Part shown: positions 44,342 to 53,301 of the stretch, piece after piece
Position numbering within the stretch: position 1 is the first letter of the stretch
Layout: the number at the start of each line of letters is the position of its first letter
Source: Sneathiella sp.
GTDB taxonomy: Bacteria; Pseudomonadota; Alphaproteobacteria; Sneathiellales; Sneathiellaceae
Direction of reading: 5' to 3'
DNA length: 64,000 nt
NCBI RefSeq assembly: GCF_029233945.1
Contig: NZ_JARGOQ010000003.1
Location: forward strand, 1 to 64,000
Program-made: the position numbers and the translations under genes
The notes under the pieces: model-generated
What the model saw: the letters and a program-made list of their open reading frames with translations, nothing else
Told to the model about the DNA's origin: nothing
The model's database searches: none

Positions 44342-44805
44342 ATCGGCTAAGTCCTTGCGCAACAAATGACAACTCGGGTTTGTTTGTAATTACGAGAGGA
44401 TATTTCAGAAGGGATTTATTATTTTTCCACTTTTGATTATGCGATTTATGAAATTGGTCCAAGAAGCGTTATGCTGTTATCCCGCGCAAGTTTAGAGCAA
44501 TCACTCTGCGGACGCTGGCAAAGGTTTGGCTTAAATAATAGCAGAGATGGTCGAAGAACTGGGCAAAATCAATACGCTTTCAAAAAAAACCGAGCCTAAT
44601 ATCGCGCTGCCAATACTGATGCCAAATTGGAGATTGCATTTAAACCCTAGCGCAAAGCTTCAGCCCCAAGCCTCAGATATACGAGCGCATATCGATCTGG
44701 AGATTCAAGTCAATGAGGATACACTTTAGCGGTCGTGAAGATTCGACTCGTCCGTTGGTTATTATTGTCCAATTGTGGAGTTTACCGTATACATCAAGCA
44801 CGGTT
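44342..44805. other. Intergenic stretch between methyltransferase leader and dndE
   Basis: About 460 bases without a gene I can support. A 60-codon frame at 44547-44729 has an average composition and no homology that I recognise. The region is AT-rich and joins the recombinase cassette to the Dnd locus. Confidence 0.4.
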
Positions 44806-45180
44806 TCAGGCGATGAGTGCGATGAGATCGTCTATCTTGCGCAAGCCCTTGTTTCCAAAGAGGTAGGATATGCCTCTATGCAGATGTAGTCTGAATTGCT
44901 GCGCGACTGTATCAGGGTCCGTTCCAAGGCCATCCCGGACACATCGCTCCTTTACCAAGGCAAGGTATAGGTCCGCGTAGCGTCCGCCGAAAACCTTCCA
45001 GCTCATCTCAACGTTACTATCGGCCGGGATCTTTGATTGCGGAGGCATACTCTGCTCGGCGAGCGATAAGCAAAGTGCCCAGCGGGCCAGAACGTTCCAG
45101 TGCTCGATACCGGTAACCCGCTTGAGTTTGATGAGTTGGTCTTTCGCCTGCTGTGAGAGGCGTATATGCTCTATGGCCAC
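44806..45180 (-). CDS. dndE: DNA phosphorothioation protein DndE
   Basis: 124 residues matching DndE: IRLSQQAKDQLIKLKRVTGI, EHWNVLARWALCLSLAE, and GGRYADLYLALVKERC. DndE is a small tetrameric DNA-binding subunit of the DndC-DndD-DndE complex that replaces a non-bridging phosphate oxygen with sulphur. The start is GTG at 45180 within TAGTG, overlapping the dndD stop by one base. It is the last gene of dndB-C-D-E. Confidence 0.93.
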   Translation of the reverse strand: MAIEHIRLSQQAKDQLIKLKRVTGIEHWNVLARWALCLSLAEQSMPPQSKIPADSNVEMSWKVFGGRYADLYLALVKERCVRDGLGTDPDTVAQQFRLHLHRGISYLFGNKGLRKIDDLIALIA

Positions 45181-46055
45181 TACGCCGCCTCCTTCTTTGG
45201 AAGGTAGCCAGGGGCGATATGCGTTGCTCCAGTCTTGTCATCATAGGCGAGTTGATAGGTGTGCCCGATCCACGGACGCAGGCGCTCATGATATTCGCCT
45301 GCTATTTCCTCATCAGTTGAAAGCAGCAATATCTGATGACTGGCAAAAGGTAGATAACGTTCAACCAGGTGCATCCGGTGAACGGAATCGAGCCGCCCCA
45401 GCGGGGTATCGATAGCGGTCGGCAATGGGCGTCCGGACGCCTTAGCAAGACCCCAAAGCAGCGCAATAGCAAGGAGCTGGCGCTCACCCGCAGACAGCCT
45501 TTCGGCGCTCAACGGTTCTTCGTCACGACCGTAAAGAGTGAGAGCGTAATCTTCTGGATTAATTGAAAGACGCGTGACAAGGGCGCTCTTGCGCAAAAGT
45601 TGCTGGTAGCTTTCCAGGACCAATTGCTCAATGCGTCTCACATGACGGGCGATCACGGCACGACGGAAAATTTCCAGGGTTTTGCGAACCTTTCCAGAAT
45701 GGCGCAAGATTCGTGAACGATCGTCGCGGTGGCCTTGGTCTTTCACATCGGCCTCCAACAGCCGCGCAAGTGCTTGTTCGCGGCGCTCCAGTTCGCGCTG
45801 CTGACGCTCAATATCCTGCTCCATAGCCGCATACGTGGCTTCGAGTTCGGCAATCTCGGCGCGAAGCTCTTCGCGTTCTTTGGCTATTTGCTCTACCGCA
45901 TCCGGGCTGGGAATACTTTCGTATTCAACCCGCGTCTGCTCTTCATGGGCGCGCCGACTGCGCTGTTGGGTAACAAGCCTGCCTGCATCATTACCGAGTT
46001 GGTCCAAATCTCCCCGCAGTAATGCGTGAAGATCGCTACGCACCTCCGGTGTCAT
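45180..46055 (-). CDS. dndD: DndD, C-terminal part after a frameshift
   Basis: The 291-residue continuation of DndD in another frame. It keeps the second half of the coiled coil (about 30-150), the ABC signature RLSAGERQLLAIALLWGL and the Walker B region TAIDTPLGRLD, followed by HQILLLSTDEEI. The same frame extends upstream without a stop past the end of the N-terminal part (FLLGQKDTVLG), so homology is continuous and one base is missing. The internal ATG at 46055 lacks a clear ribosome site. If no recoding occurs, this half may not be made at a useful level. Confidence 0.85.
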   Translation of the reverse strand: MTPEVRSDLHALLRGDLDQLGNDAGRLVTQQRSRRAHEEQTRVEYESIPSPDAVEQIAKEREELRAEIAELEATYAAMEQDIERQQRELERREQALARLLEADVKDQGHRDDRSRILRHSGKVRKTLEIFRRAVIARHVRRIEQLVLESYQQLLRKSALVTRLSINPEDYALTLYGRDEEPLSAERLSAGERQLLAIALLWGLAKASGRPLPTAIDTPLGRLDSVHRMHLVERYLPFASHQILLLSTDEEIAGEYHERLRPWIGHTYQLAYDDKTGATHIAPGYLPKKEAA

Positions 46056-46078
46056 GCCAAGGACAGTATCTTTTTGGC

Positions 46079-47143
46079 CTAAAAGAAAGTCTTGAGAGCA
46101 TCGATTGTTTTTTTCGCCGTTTTCTGCACACGCATATGTTTAAGCACGGCTTTGTCTCTATCGTTAAGTGCATCCGCAAGTTCGCGGGCACGGCGGCAAT
46201 CTTCCTCATGCTGATCTCTCAATTCTGCTGAGTCGAGAAGAACACGCACCAGAAGCAGGGGAGAGGCGCCACCGGCAAAATCCCGCAATGCAGCCTCGCC
46301 GTCCTCGACCCGCTGAACGGAATCCGACCATTTGCTTTCAATTGCGCCCCGGTGGTCGTAGAGAGTGCCGCCAATTTTGCGGTATTTTTCCTCCACTTTC
46401 TTCAATGCGCGCTGCTGCTTATCGATCCGATGTGTCTGCAACGCCGCGCGTTCTTGTTTCAGGGCATCAAGGCGGCGCCGCAGTTCCCGCACCGCGTCCT
46501 GTGCTGATGTGATTTCAGCGTGCCGTGGCGTATCTTTGTTTTCCGAACGTTTGCGGCGCTCATAGACCAGCAAATCCTTTTCAAGCTGGTCAACCATATC
46601 CAGTCCCAACAGGTTCTGGATAGCCGCACCAATCAGGGTCGAAGAGTCGGTTTGCGAGGCATAGGCTTCAACTTGCTCACCGTCGAATAGGAACAGATGG
46701 GCGATATTGGCAGGGAAGAATTCTTCAACCTGGGTAGCCCAGTTATCCGCCAAAGTCGGTTCGGGTTGACCGTTTTTTAGTACCTCAAATCTCTCTTTGC
46801 AGCCGCTGCTTGATAGTTTCCAGAAGCGACGCAGGTGATAGTGCTCCTCTGACCCTTCGACTGTATGGCGAAAGCTGATTTCAATTCCGGATTCAGTGTT
46901 GCCTGACCTTCTGTGTATGCAGCGGGAAAGATACTCTGAATAAGCAAGTGAGCCTCGATTGGAGCACTTTGCATGAGGTCCGAACAAAACCAATTGTAGA
47001 GCGTCAAGGAACGTTGTTTTCCCTCCGCCGTTCAACCCGCCGATCAGGACAATGGGTTTGTTGGGAGCTGGAGGTGTCAAGCCAACACGCTGCGTGCCCC
47101 GATAAAGTCCAAAATTATGGAGTATGATTTCGTCTAGGATCAT
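46079..47143 (-). CDS. dndD: DndD, N-terminal part (SMC-like ATPase), ends at a frameshift
   Basis: 354 residues: N-terminal strand LDEIILHNFGLYRGTQRVG, Walker A GGLNGGGKTT (about 35-44), a Q-loop region with LFLFDGEQVEAYAS, then coiled coil. DndD is the ATPase of the phosphorothioation complex and is normally about 660 residues. Here the frame stops at a TAG inside TTCTTTTAGG near 46080, and DndD homology continues in the -1 frame (see the C-terminal part). One extra T in the four-T run would restore the gene. The start overlaps the dndC stop (ATGA). Confidence 0.9.
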   Translation of the reverse strand: MILDEIILHNFGLYRGTQRVGLTPPAPNKPIVLIGGLNGGGKTTFLDALQLVLFGPHAKCSNRGSLAYSEYLSRCIHRRSGNTESGIEISFRHTVEGSEEHYHLRRFWKLSSSGCKERFEVLKNGQPEPTLADNWATQVEEFFPANIAHLFLFDGEQVEAYASQTDSSTLIGAAIQNLLGLDMVDQLEKDLLVYERRKRSENKDTPRHAEITSAQDAVRELRRRLDALKQERAALQTHRIDKQQRALKKVEEKYRKIGGTLYDHRGAIESKWSDSVQRVEDGEAALRDFAGGASPLLLVRVLLDSAELRDQHEEDCRRARELADALNDRDKAVLKHMRVQKTAKKTIDALKTFF

Positions 47144-48672
47144 TTGCAGGCCTCATCGAACAAAGATGAGGGGGCTTCTACAGGCGTAAGTTCATCCTTG
47201 GCGCGTTCTCGTGCTTCACCGAGCGCATCGCGTCTAACTCGTGCTCTTTGGACAGCATCGCCCTCGTCTTCGTAGAAATTTCTGTAAAATGAGGATTCAA
47301 GAGCGTCGTATAGACCCGCGCGGCGTAGCATGGATTTGTGCCGCTTCTCAATCGAGAGCAGTTCACGTACGAGCTGGAAGTGCAGTTCATCACTACTACA
47401 TAGCTCACGCAATAATTCCATTTCCATCGCACCTATGACGAGATTATCATCCAGGCTGCCGCCCGGATATCTATTTCCAGTGGTGTCTTCATAAACGCGC
47501 GGCAGGTCGTCTTCGATTTCGTGCTTTTCGACGACCCAGACGCGCCGAATTTCCTCAAGCTCTTCGAGTGTGATCAGTTCGATATCGCGAACTTCGTCGG
47601 GCCCGTTTTCGCGGATATGCTGCTGGGCTTCGAGCACCTGACGCAGCCACATTTCACGGGCTTTTTGCTTGTAAGGCCCGGGAATCGGCCTGTCATTATA
47701 TAGTTGGACCGCACCGTTCATGCGTCGAAAATCCCGCAATGGACGGTCACCGTCCGGTGTTTTTGGAGGATCGAGCCGATTTCGCAGCTCAAGAAGCGGT
47801 AACATCCACTCCTTTTCCTCATCGTTCTGAATCATTGCGTGCATCGACTTGTCTTTTTCGACAAGCGTACATACCCAGCATCCGAAACGACTGTCGCCAC
47901 AGCTCGGCGTGGTTGTATCGACGACAAGCGGGCATTCGCCGTCGGCCGAAGCACCCTGATACATTGTCAGCAAGTCTTTGTTATTGTAGCCCCAGGGATT
48001 TCCCACCTGCATGAGAAACAGCCAAACATCGTCGTTCGACCAGTCTTCGATTGGTGAATAGACGTAGGAGTTGGGCAGACTGCCGTTCGGGCTTAAACGG
48101 TTGCGGACCCTTTTTTGCTCGAAACGTTCCATCACCTTCGCGCGCGCCGCACTTTCGGCTTTCCGCGTTCCGAGAACAAGGATGGCTTCTCCGTGCTTCT
48201 GGACGACCGAATTAATGAATTGCGTTGATGGGTTGATTTTCAGACGTTCGGTACACCATCTGAATTTCGGTCGGGGTGCTGGATATCCGCGCCCGATGAG
48301 GTTTACCCAGAACGTGTTTTCCGGCGCGGGCGTCAGCTTGTGTGCAGTCAGCGGAAGGCCCTGATTGGCAGCCTGCTGGCTCATACGGTCAAGCGACTTC
48401 GAAACCCACAGAGAGACGACGGGATTTTCAACCAGCGTATCGGTGCTAATGACATATACCGGCTTGGAGCGCTTGTTCTTTGGCAAGTCGGCAAGCGTCA
48501 GCCAGACAAGCTGCAAAACAGCTGTAGAATCTTTCCCACCGCTGTAGCCAACCACCCATGGGATCTCGTCCGACAAATAAAGATCAACGATTTCCTGCTT
48601 GAGCGCTTCAATCGTCTTCTTAAACCCGACGGCTGAAAATGCCGAATTACGCTGTGGCTTTTTTGATGCCAT
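47140..48672 (-). CDS. dndC: DndC, phosphorothioation sulphurtransferase (PAPS reductase-like)
   Basis: About 510 residues from ATG 48672. The PP-loop VVGYSGGKDSTAVLQLVW (about 40-57) identifies the ATP pyrophosphatase domain. Cysteines in FRWCTERLK and in CGDSRFGCWVCTLVEKDKSM fit the 4Fe-4S cluster of DndC. It activates the phosphate and receives sulphur from DndA. I chose the ATG with GGGGGG just upstream; the frame is open 18 codons further into dndB. It overlaps dndB by 26 bases and dndD by four. Confidence 0.94.
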   Translation of the reverse strand: MASKKPQRNSAFSAVGFKKTIEALKQEIVDLYLSDEIPWVVGYSGGKDSTAVLQLVWLTLADLPKNKRSKPVYVISTDTLVENPVVSLWVSKSLDRMSQQAANQGLPLTAHKLTPAPENTFWVNLIGRGYPAPRPKFRWCTERLKINPSTQFINSVVQKHGEAILVLGTRKAESAARAKVMERFEQKRVRNRLSPNGSLPNSYVYSPIEDWSNDDVWLFLMQVGNPWGYNNKDLLTMYQGASADGECPLVVDTTTPSCGDSRFGCWVCTLVEKDKSMHAMIQNDEEKEWMLPLLELRNRLDPPKTPDGDRPLRDFRRMNGAVQLYNDRPIPGPYKQKAREMWLRQVLEAQQHIRENGPDEVRDIELITLEELEEIRRVWVVEKHEIEDDLPRVYEDTTGNRYPGGSLDDNLVIGAMEMELLRELCSSDELHFQLVRELLSIEKRHKSMLRRAGLYDALESSFYRNFYEDEGDAVQRARVRRDALGEARERAKDELTPVEAPSSLFDEACK

Positions 48673-49759
48673 TTGCCCCCCGCTTGTACGCGTCTTCAAC
48701 ACGCAGTTCATCATCCGATAGCTCAAGGCCCAGATGGGTCTTGATAGCGTTTGCAGTTAGGACGACGTTTTGATGTGCTTTTGAAAGCTGCCCGCCGACT
48801 AGGGCGCGGCCTTCCCACAATGGACTGTTCGCACGTCGCCAGTCTATAGTCTTTAGCTTTACGATCTTCGTTTGCCACGTCTTGGGATATTTGGAGATGA
48901 GCGTTCGACCTGCCCGCGCCAATGCTTGCAGCACCACGCCATGAGTGTGGATAAAATCCGTACGCACTTCACCAGCGGTCAGATCGCCGCTGCGAACCTG
49001 CTCCCACTCATCCATCTGCGCCGCTACAGTCTCCCAGAATTCAAGCGCAAGCCGGGCCGCCTCTTCAGGAGTGGACTCCTGCATGCCGTTCAACAGCTCG
49101 GTCGTTGCATGGTAAATTGCACTCAGGGTAAAGAGCCGACGGGAACGTTGTGCAAGGCTGGTTTTTTCCAGCTCAACTACATCACCAAATATATTGGAAC
49201 CCGCAATCAGCGACTTCACAAACCGGGCCGTTTCATCACGATAGTCATAGAGAATGCTGAGTGATGTGGATGGCCTGATGGCATAGCGATTGAGGTCTGC
49301 AAACATCTGCTGGCAGCGTTCCAGCCCTTTATCGAGAAAAAAGACAACAGCGATGGTCTCATCGCCTAGCTCGGGATGGTTGCGTAAGGCAAGGTCGATG
49401 GCTGCGCGGCGATGCTGACCGTCATTGATGATGAAACGCGCTGACATAGGAATTTTCAATATGCCGATTCGATTGGCTTTCCCCTCTCCAGCGAAAGGGG
49501 CGAACGCGATATCGGCATCTATGGAGACGGTAATGGCCGAAAAAACGTAGTTATCTTCATTTTCCGTGATGTAACGGGAAAGTTCTGGAATCCGTGCTCT
49601 GTTAAGCTGTCGCTGCGCCCGTAGCTCGGGTGCGAGTTCGTCCTCGTCGAACTGGAACAGTTTGGGTAAAAGCCGCATTGGGCACATGGAAACATAGTAT
49701 TCCCGTTGCGCCTGAATGCCCCTAATGGCGGGAAATTGATACTCAAAACCGTCGCTCAT
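48647..49759 (-). CDS. dndB: DndB, DGQHR-domain protein of the phosphorothioation locus
   Basis: About 370 residues with the family motif SARFIINDGQHRRAAIDLAL and MFADLNRYAIRPSTSLSILYD. DndB proteins in Streptomyces and Salmonella act as transcriptional repressors of the dnd genes and are not needed for sulphur insertion itself. First gene of dndB-C-D-E. ATG at 49759 (AAAAG upstream) preferred over TTG at 49771. It sits beside the short divergent region that it may control. Confidence 0.92.
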   Translation of the reverse strand: MSDGFEYQFPAIRGIQAQREYYVSMCPMRLLPKLFQFDEDELAPELRAQRQLNRARIPELSRYITENEDNYVFSAITVSIDADIAFAPFAGEGKANRIGILKIPMSARFIINDGQHRRAAIDLALRNHPELGDETIAVVFFLDKGLERCQQMFADLNRYAIRPSTSLSILYDYRDETARFVKSLIAGSNIFGDVVELEKTSLAQRSRRLFTLSAIYHATTELLNGMQESTPEEAARLALEFWETVAAQMDEWEQVRSGDLTAGEVRTDFIHTHGVVLQALARAGRTLISKYPKTWQTKIVKLKTIDWRRANSPLWEGRALVGGQLSKAHQNVVLTANAIKTHLGLELSDDELRVEDAYKRGANGIKKATA

Positions 49760-49828
49760 ATTTCTTTTCAAACCGAAAGGTTATAGGATACAGATATACT
49801 GAATCACAGTAACCGAAGTTTGTCAAAT
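49760..49828. promoter_or_regulatory. Divergent dndB/dndA control region
   Basis: Some 60-70 bases hold the promoters of both dnd transcripts. A TATACT box (49795-49800) serves the dndA side, and on the other strand TATCCT with TTACTG 16 bases upstream could serve dndB. AACCGAA occurs twice in direct orientation exactly 40 bases apart (49771 and 49811), and the first copy lies in the palindrome AACC-GAAA-GGTT. These are candidate DndB sites. Confidence 0.45.
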
Positions 49829-50998
49829 ATGAAACATACGTTTGCATCTACATACAAACAAGATGGCGGTCCAGTTTATCTAGACTGCAACGCTACATCC
49901 CCTATCGAGCCGAAGGTTCGGGACGCGGTAATTCAGTGGATGTCGGACGAATTGGGTAATGCGGGGAGCCGTACTCACGAGTACGGGCTTCGCGCCAAGC
50001 GAGCTGTCCAGCAGGCTCGTGAACAAGTGGCGGCGGTTGTTGAAGCCGCCGGTGACGAAATTATATTCACGAGCGGAGCGACGGAAAGCAACAACCTCGC
50101 GTCCCTCGGTTTGGCAGTCTTTGGCGAAGAAACGAACCGCCGTCACATTATTTCGACGGCCATTGAACACAAGGCGGTTCTGGAGCCGCTGGAGGCTTTG
50201 GAGGCCAGAGGTTTTTCGGTGACGCTGGTGCGACCGGATAAGAACGGTCTCATTTCAGCTGATTCGATCAAGGATGCGCTGCGCCCCGACACCTTACTTG
50301 TGTCGGTGATGCATGCGAACAACGAAACAGGCTCGATCCAACCGCTCCGGGAAATCGCAGACATTTTGGATGACGATGGCGTCTATTTTCATGTCGATGC
50401 CGCACAGGGCTATGGCAAAGACCTTGAGCCTCTGCGCAGCAAGAGAATCGATCTGATCAGTATAAGCGGCCACAAGATTTATGGGCCGCTCGGCGTTGGT
50501 GCACTCGTTGCACGACGGCGTGGCTTCAAGCGTCCGCCGCTCAAGCCGCTCGCCTATGGCGGCGGTCAGGAGCGTGGTTTGCGGCCCGGCACCCTTCCGG
50601 TTCCTTTGATTGTCGGGCTTGGCGTGGCGGCGGAAACCGCGCTAAAGGAACTGGCAGCTCGACAAGAACGGTGTCGCGTTATCCGTAAGGAAGCATTGGC
50701 CGCCTTGGAGCCGCTGGGAATCCGGACGCACTCCGCCCCGGATCACACATTATCGCATGTTTTGAATTTTTCTGTTCCCGGTATCGATTCCGAGGCCATT
50801 ATGGTTACGCTCAAGGATGTCGCGGCTGTCTCTAACGGTTCCGCCTGCACCTCGCAAAGCTATTCACCCAGCCATGTCCTTGAGGCCATGGGGCTGCCGA
50901 AAGAAGCAATTTCCGGTGCGATCCGCGTGTCCTGGTCACACCTGACCCCCGACGTTGACTGGCCCTTGCTGGCCGCGCGGATCGAAACTCTCCGATGA
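49829..50998 (+). CDS. dndA: DndA, cysteine desulphurase of the phosphorothioation system
   Basis: About 389 residues, NifS/IscS family: VYLDCNATSPIEPKVRDAV, GATESNNLASLGLAV, PLP lysine in ISISGHKIYGPLG (about 216), and the catalytic Cys loop NGSACTSQSYSP (about 340). It provides sulphur for DndC. It is split from dndB-C-D-E and leads the rightward operon, an arrangement seen in several genomes. ATG at 49829 chosen; a TTG three codons upstream is possible. Its stop overlaps the next ORF (ATGA). Confidence 0.9.
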   Translation: MKHTFASTYKQDGGPVYLDCNATSPIEPKVRDAVIQWMSDELGNAGSRTHEYGLRAKRAVQQAREQVAAVVEAAGDEIIFTSGATESNNLASLGLAVFGEETNRRHIISTAIEHKAVLEPLEALEARGFSVTLVRPDKNGLISADSIKDALRPDTLLVSVMHANNETGSIQPLREIADILDDDGVYFHVDAAQGYGKDLEPLRSKRIDLISISGHKIYGPLGVGALVARRRGFKRPPLKPLAYGGGQERGLRPGTLPVPLIVGLGVAAETALKELAARQERCRVIRKEALAALEPLGIRTHSAPDHTLSHVLNFSVPGIDSEAIMVTLKDVAAVSNGSACTSQSYSPSHVLEAMGLPKEAISGAIRVSWSHLTPDVDWPLLAARIETLR

Positions 50999-51201
50999 TG
51001 ACGAGGCAGGTACGAATGAGCTATGGCAGAAGAGGCAGGAAAGGTCGCTCTGCAACTTTTTGCAAAGCAAACTTTTTTATGAACAAAAACGAGATTCTGG
51101 TCTCCCGCTACGAACGATGTTGCGCAAGGTGGTATGACGATGGGGATCGTATGGATCGAGGGAAGAGATCAATTCAAGGGGGGCACTGTCACGACCAATG
51201 A
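50995..51201 (+). CDS. 68-residue basic protein between dndA and the helicase
   Basis: A 68-residue frame that starts at an ATG overlapping the dndA stop (ATGA) and ends in a TGA overlapping the helicase ATG (ATGA). Such exact coupling at both ends argues that it is translated. The protein is Arg/Lys-rich (MSYGRRGRKGRSATFCKANF), with later cysteines in YERCCARWYDD and GGHCHDQ, and no membrane segment. I recognise no family. Rho or RNA-binding roles would be guesswork. Confidence 0.5.
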   Translation: MMTRQVRMSYGRRGRKGRSATFCKANFFMNKNEILVSRYERCCARWYDDGDRMDRGKRSIQGGHCHDQ

Positions 51202-53099
51202 GGTTGCGCGATATTAAATATCAGGAAGACTACCGGTCCGGATACGATAGCATCGTTGAAGCTTTCTTCCGCCCGTCGCTTGCTCAGGCCGAAGCTTATT
51301 GGCGTGCCGTTGGTTATTTCTCCAGCAGTGCGTTGGAATCATTCGGTGCTCCCTTGGGAGAATTCATCAAGAACGGCGGCCATATCAGACTGATAACATC
51401 GGTCGAACTTTCCCATAACGATCTCGAGGCGATCCGGAACGGCATACCTAAGCAGGATATCTGCGCACAGCGTCTTGAGCAGATCATAGAAACGGACTTT
51501 GCGGACGGAGTCGGCGACGGAACGGCACGTTTGATCCGATTGCTGGGACTGGGTCGCCTGGAGATTCAGATTGCGGTGCCAAAGACCGGAACCGGCATCT
51601 ATCACGAAAAGATCGGGCTGTTTTTCGACGGCGAAGACTATGTGGCTTTTACCGGATCATCGAACGAAAGCCGCAACGCATTCGAAAACAATCGAGAATG
51701 CGTGGATGTTTACCCTTCATGGATCAGTACCGTCCGCGCGCCCCGCAAAAGACAGCATTTTGAAGACCTTTGGGAGGATAACGATAAAGGCGTAGACGTT
51801 TATAGCTTTCCTGATGCGGCCCGTCAGCAACTGATAAGAGCTTGCGGCGAATGGGAAGCTGGCCACAGACAGCGCAAGCATCAAGAAAAACAAAACAAGT
51901 GGCGTCACCAGGACGATGCGCTCGATGAGTTCCTTGCGGCCGAGCGCGGAATCCTTAACATGGCCACCGGAACGGGTAAGACCCGCACCTCCCTCAAAAT
52001 TCTGCGCGCGCTATACGAACGCGACAGCATTGACACGGTGATTGTCAGCACGGACGGTAATGACCTGCTCGACCAATGGTATGCAGAACTACTCAACGTA
52101 CGCAAAGACATTGGCGCGAAAGTGTTCCGCCATTACAAATCTTCCCGCGAAGTCGAGGGTTTTCTGCTTAAGCCGAAGAGTGCGATCCTCCTCGTTTCAC
52201 GCCAACCTCTGGCATCGGCTCTGCGCCAGTTGCCTGCCGAACTCGGGCAGAGGACACTGCTTATCCATGATGAAGTCCACGGATTAGGTAGCCCTGCGAA
52301 CCGGAACAGGCTCGACGGGATGTCGGATAACATCCGCTTCAGGCTGGGCTTAAGCGCGACGCCGGAGCGCGAGTACGACGATGAAGGGAACGCCTTCCTC
52401 TCAACGCATATCGGCCCGGAACTGATGCGGTTCGAGCTGGACGACGCGATCCGCCGCGAAATCCTAGCCCCATTCGATTATTTTCCATTGCCCTATGAAC
52501 TGACGGCGGAAGACCGGCAGCGCGTCCGCGACGTTTACAAGCGGCAGGCGGCGCGCGCAGCCGCCGGTAATCCAATGAGTGATGAGGAAGTCTGGATAGA
52601 GATCGCCCGCGTCTACAAGACTTCCCGAGCCAAACTGCCGATATTCGACAGCTTCATACGCGAGAACCAGCATCTGCTTGAGCGGTGTATCGTGTTTGTC
52701 GAGACAAAAGAATATGGGGATGAAGTACTGGAGATCATTCACAAATACCGATCAGACTTCCATACTTATTTTTCGGGGGAAGAGTCCGAGACCTTGAAGC
52801 GCTTTGCGCGCGGCGAGCTGGAATGCTTGATCACCTGTCATCGTGTATCGGAAGGAATCGATATTCGATCCCTGAATTCAGTGATCTTGTTCTCTTCGGC
52901 CCGCGCTCGGCTTGAAACAATCCAGCGTATGGGCCGCTGCCTGCGAACCGATCCGGACAATCCGGAAAAGATCGCAAACATCGTCGATTTCATCCGACAA
53001 TCGGATGAGGGCGGCGAACAGAATGCTGATGAGGAACGCGCGGAGTGGCTGATAAATCTCTCCATGGTGCGTGCGGGGGAGACGATAAGTGGCAATTGA
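51198..53099 (+). CDS. PLD-nuclease/DEAH-helicase fusion, Dnd-associated restriction enzyme candidate
   Basis: 633 residues. Residues about 15-180 are a phospholipase D-like nuclease domain with YHEKIGLFF (HxK about 136-138) and FTGSSNESRNAFENN. A superfamily 2 helicase follows: motif I ATGTGKTRT (about 256-264), DEVH (about 358-361), motif III GLSATPERE, and motif VI near TIQRMGRCLRTD. The layout fits the family known to me as 'DNA phosphorothioation system restriction enzyme'. It probably cleaves or remodels DNA lacking, or carrying, phosphorothioates. It is the second gene downstream of dndA. Confidence 0.88.
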   Translation: MRLRDIKYQEDYRSGYDSIVEAFFRPSLAQAEAYWRAVGYFSSSALESFGAPLGEFIKNGGHIRLITSVELSHNDLEAIRNGIPKQDICAQRLEQIIETDFADGVGDGTARLIRLLGLGRLEIQIAVPKTGTGIYHEKIGLFFDGEDYVAFTGSSNESRNAFENNRECVDVYPSWISTVRAPRKRQHFEDLWEDNDKGVDVYSFPDAARQQLIRACGEWEAGHRQRKHQEKQNKWRHQDDALDEFLAAERGILNMATGTGKTRTSLKILRALYERDSIDTVIVSTDGNDLLDQWYAELLNVRKDIGAKVFRHYKSSREVEGFLLKPKSAILLVSRQPLASALRQLPAELGQRTLLIHDEVHGLGSPANRNRLDGMSDNIRFRLGLSATPEREYDDEGNAFLSTHIGPELMRFELDDAIRREILAPFDYFPLPYELTAEDRQRVRDVYKRQAARAAAGNPMSDEEVWIEIARVYKTSRAKLPIFDSFIRENQHLLERCIVFVETKEYGDEVLEIIHKYRSDFHTYFSGEESETLKRFARGELECLITCHRVSEGIDIRSLNSVILFSSARARLETIQRMGRCLRTDPDNPEKIANIVDFIRQSDEGGEQNADEERAEWLINLSMVRAGETISGN

Positions 53100-53301
53100 T
53101 ATTCGGATCACACAAGCCATTAACGAAGCTGTCAAGGAAGCGGGACAACCAGAAACATTGGCCCGCCGCCTGATCGCGTGGTTCGAAGCCGTGACGTCAG
53201 GGAACGAAGACATCAATGACCAGGCCACAACGGCCCGGCATTTGGAAGTCCTGTTCGAAGGCACCATTGTAGAAAACACCGATATAGAGGACGAAGACTG
53301 A
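53089..53301 (+). CDS. 70-residue protein of the Dnd-linked operon
   Basis: A 70-residue acidic protein (start GTG 53089, inside the helicase end; stop overlaps the next ATG as TGATG). MAIDIRITQAINEAVKEAGQ and TARHLEVLFEGTIVENTDIE suggest two to three helices. Small middle components like this accompany ABC-type ATPases in some defence systems, which is suggestive only. No enzymatic motif. Confidence 0.6.
   Translation: MAIDIRITQAINEAVKEAGQPETLARRLIAWFEAVTSGNEDINDQATTARHLEVLFEGTIVENTDIEDED

Noticed and set aside
44547-44729. 60-codon frame before dndE
   Set aside because: No ribosome site, no recognised similarity, and average composition for intergenic DNA.
46055-46090. Programmed -1 frameshift in dndD
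   Set aside because: TTC-TTT-TAG is not a canonical slippery heptamer and I see no strong downstream stem, so an indel is the simpler reading; kept only as a testable alternative.
50955-51137. Alternative frame over the dndA/helicase junction
   Set aside because: It begins inside dndA and does not couple to either neighbour, unlike the 68-residue frame.
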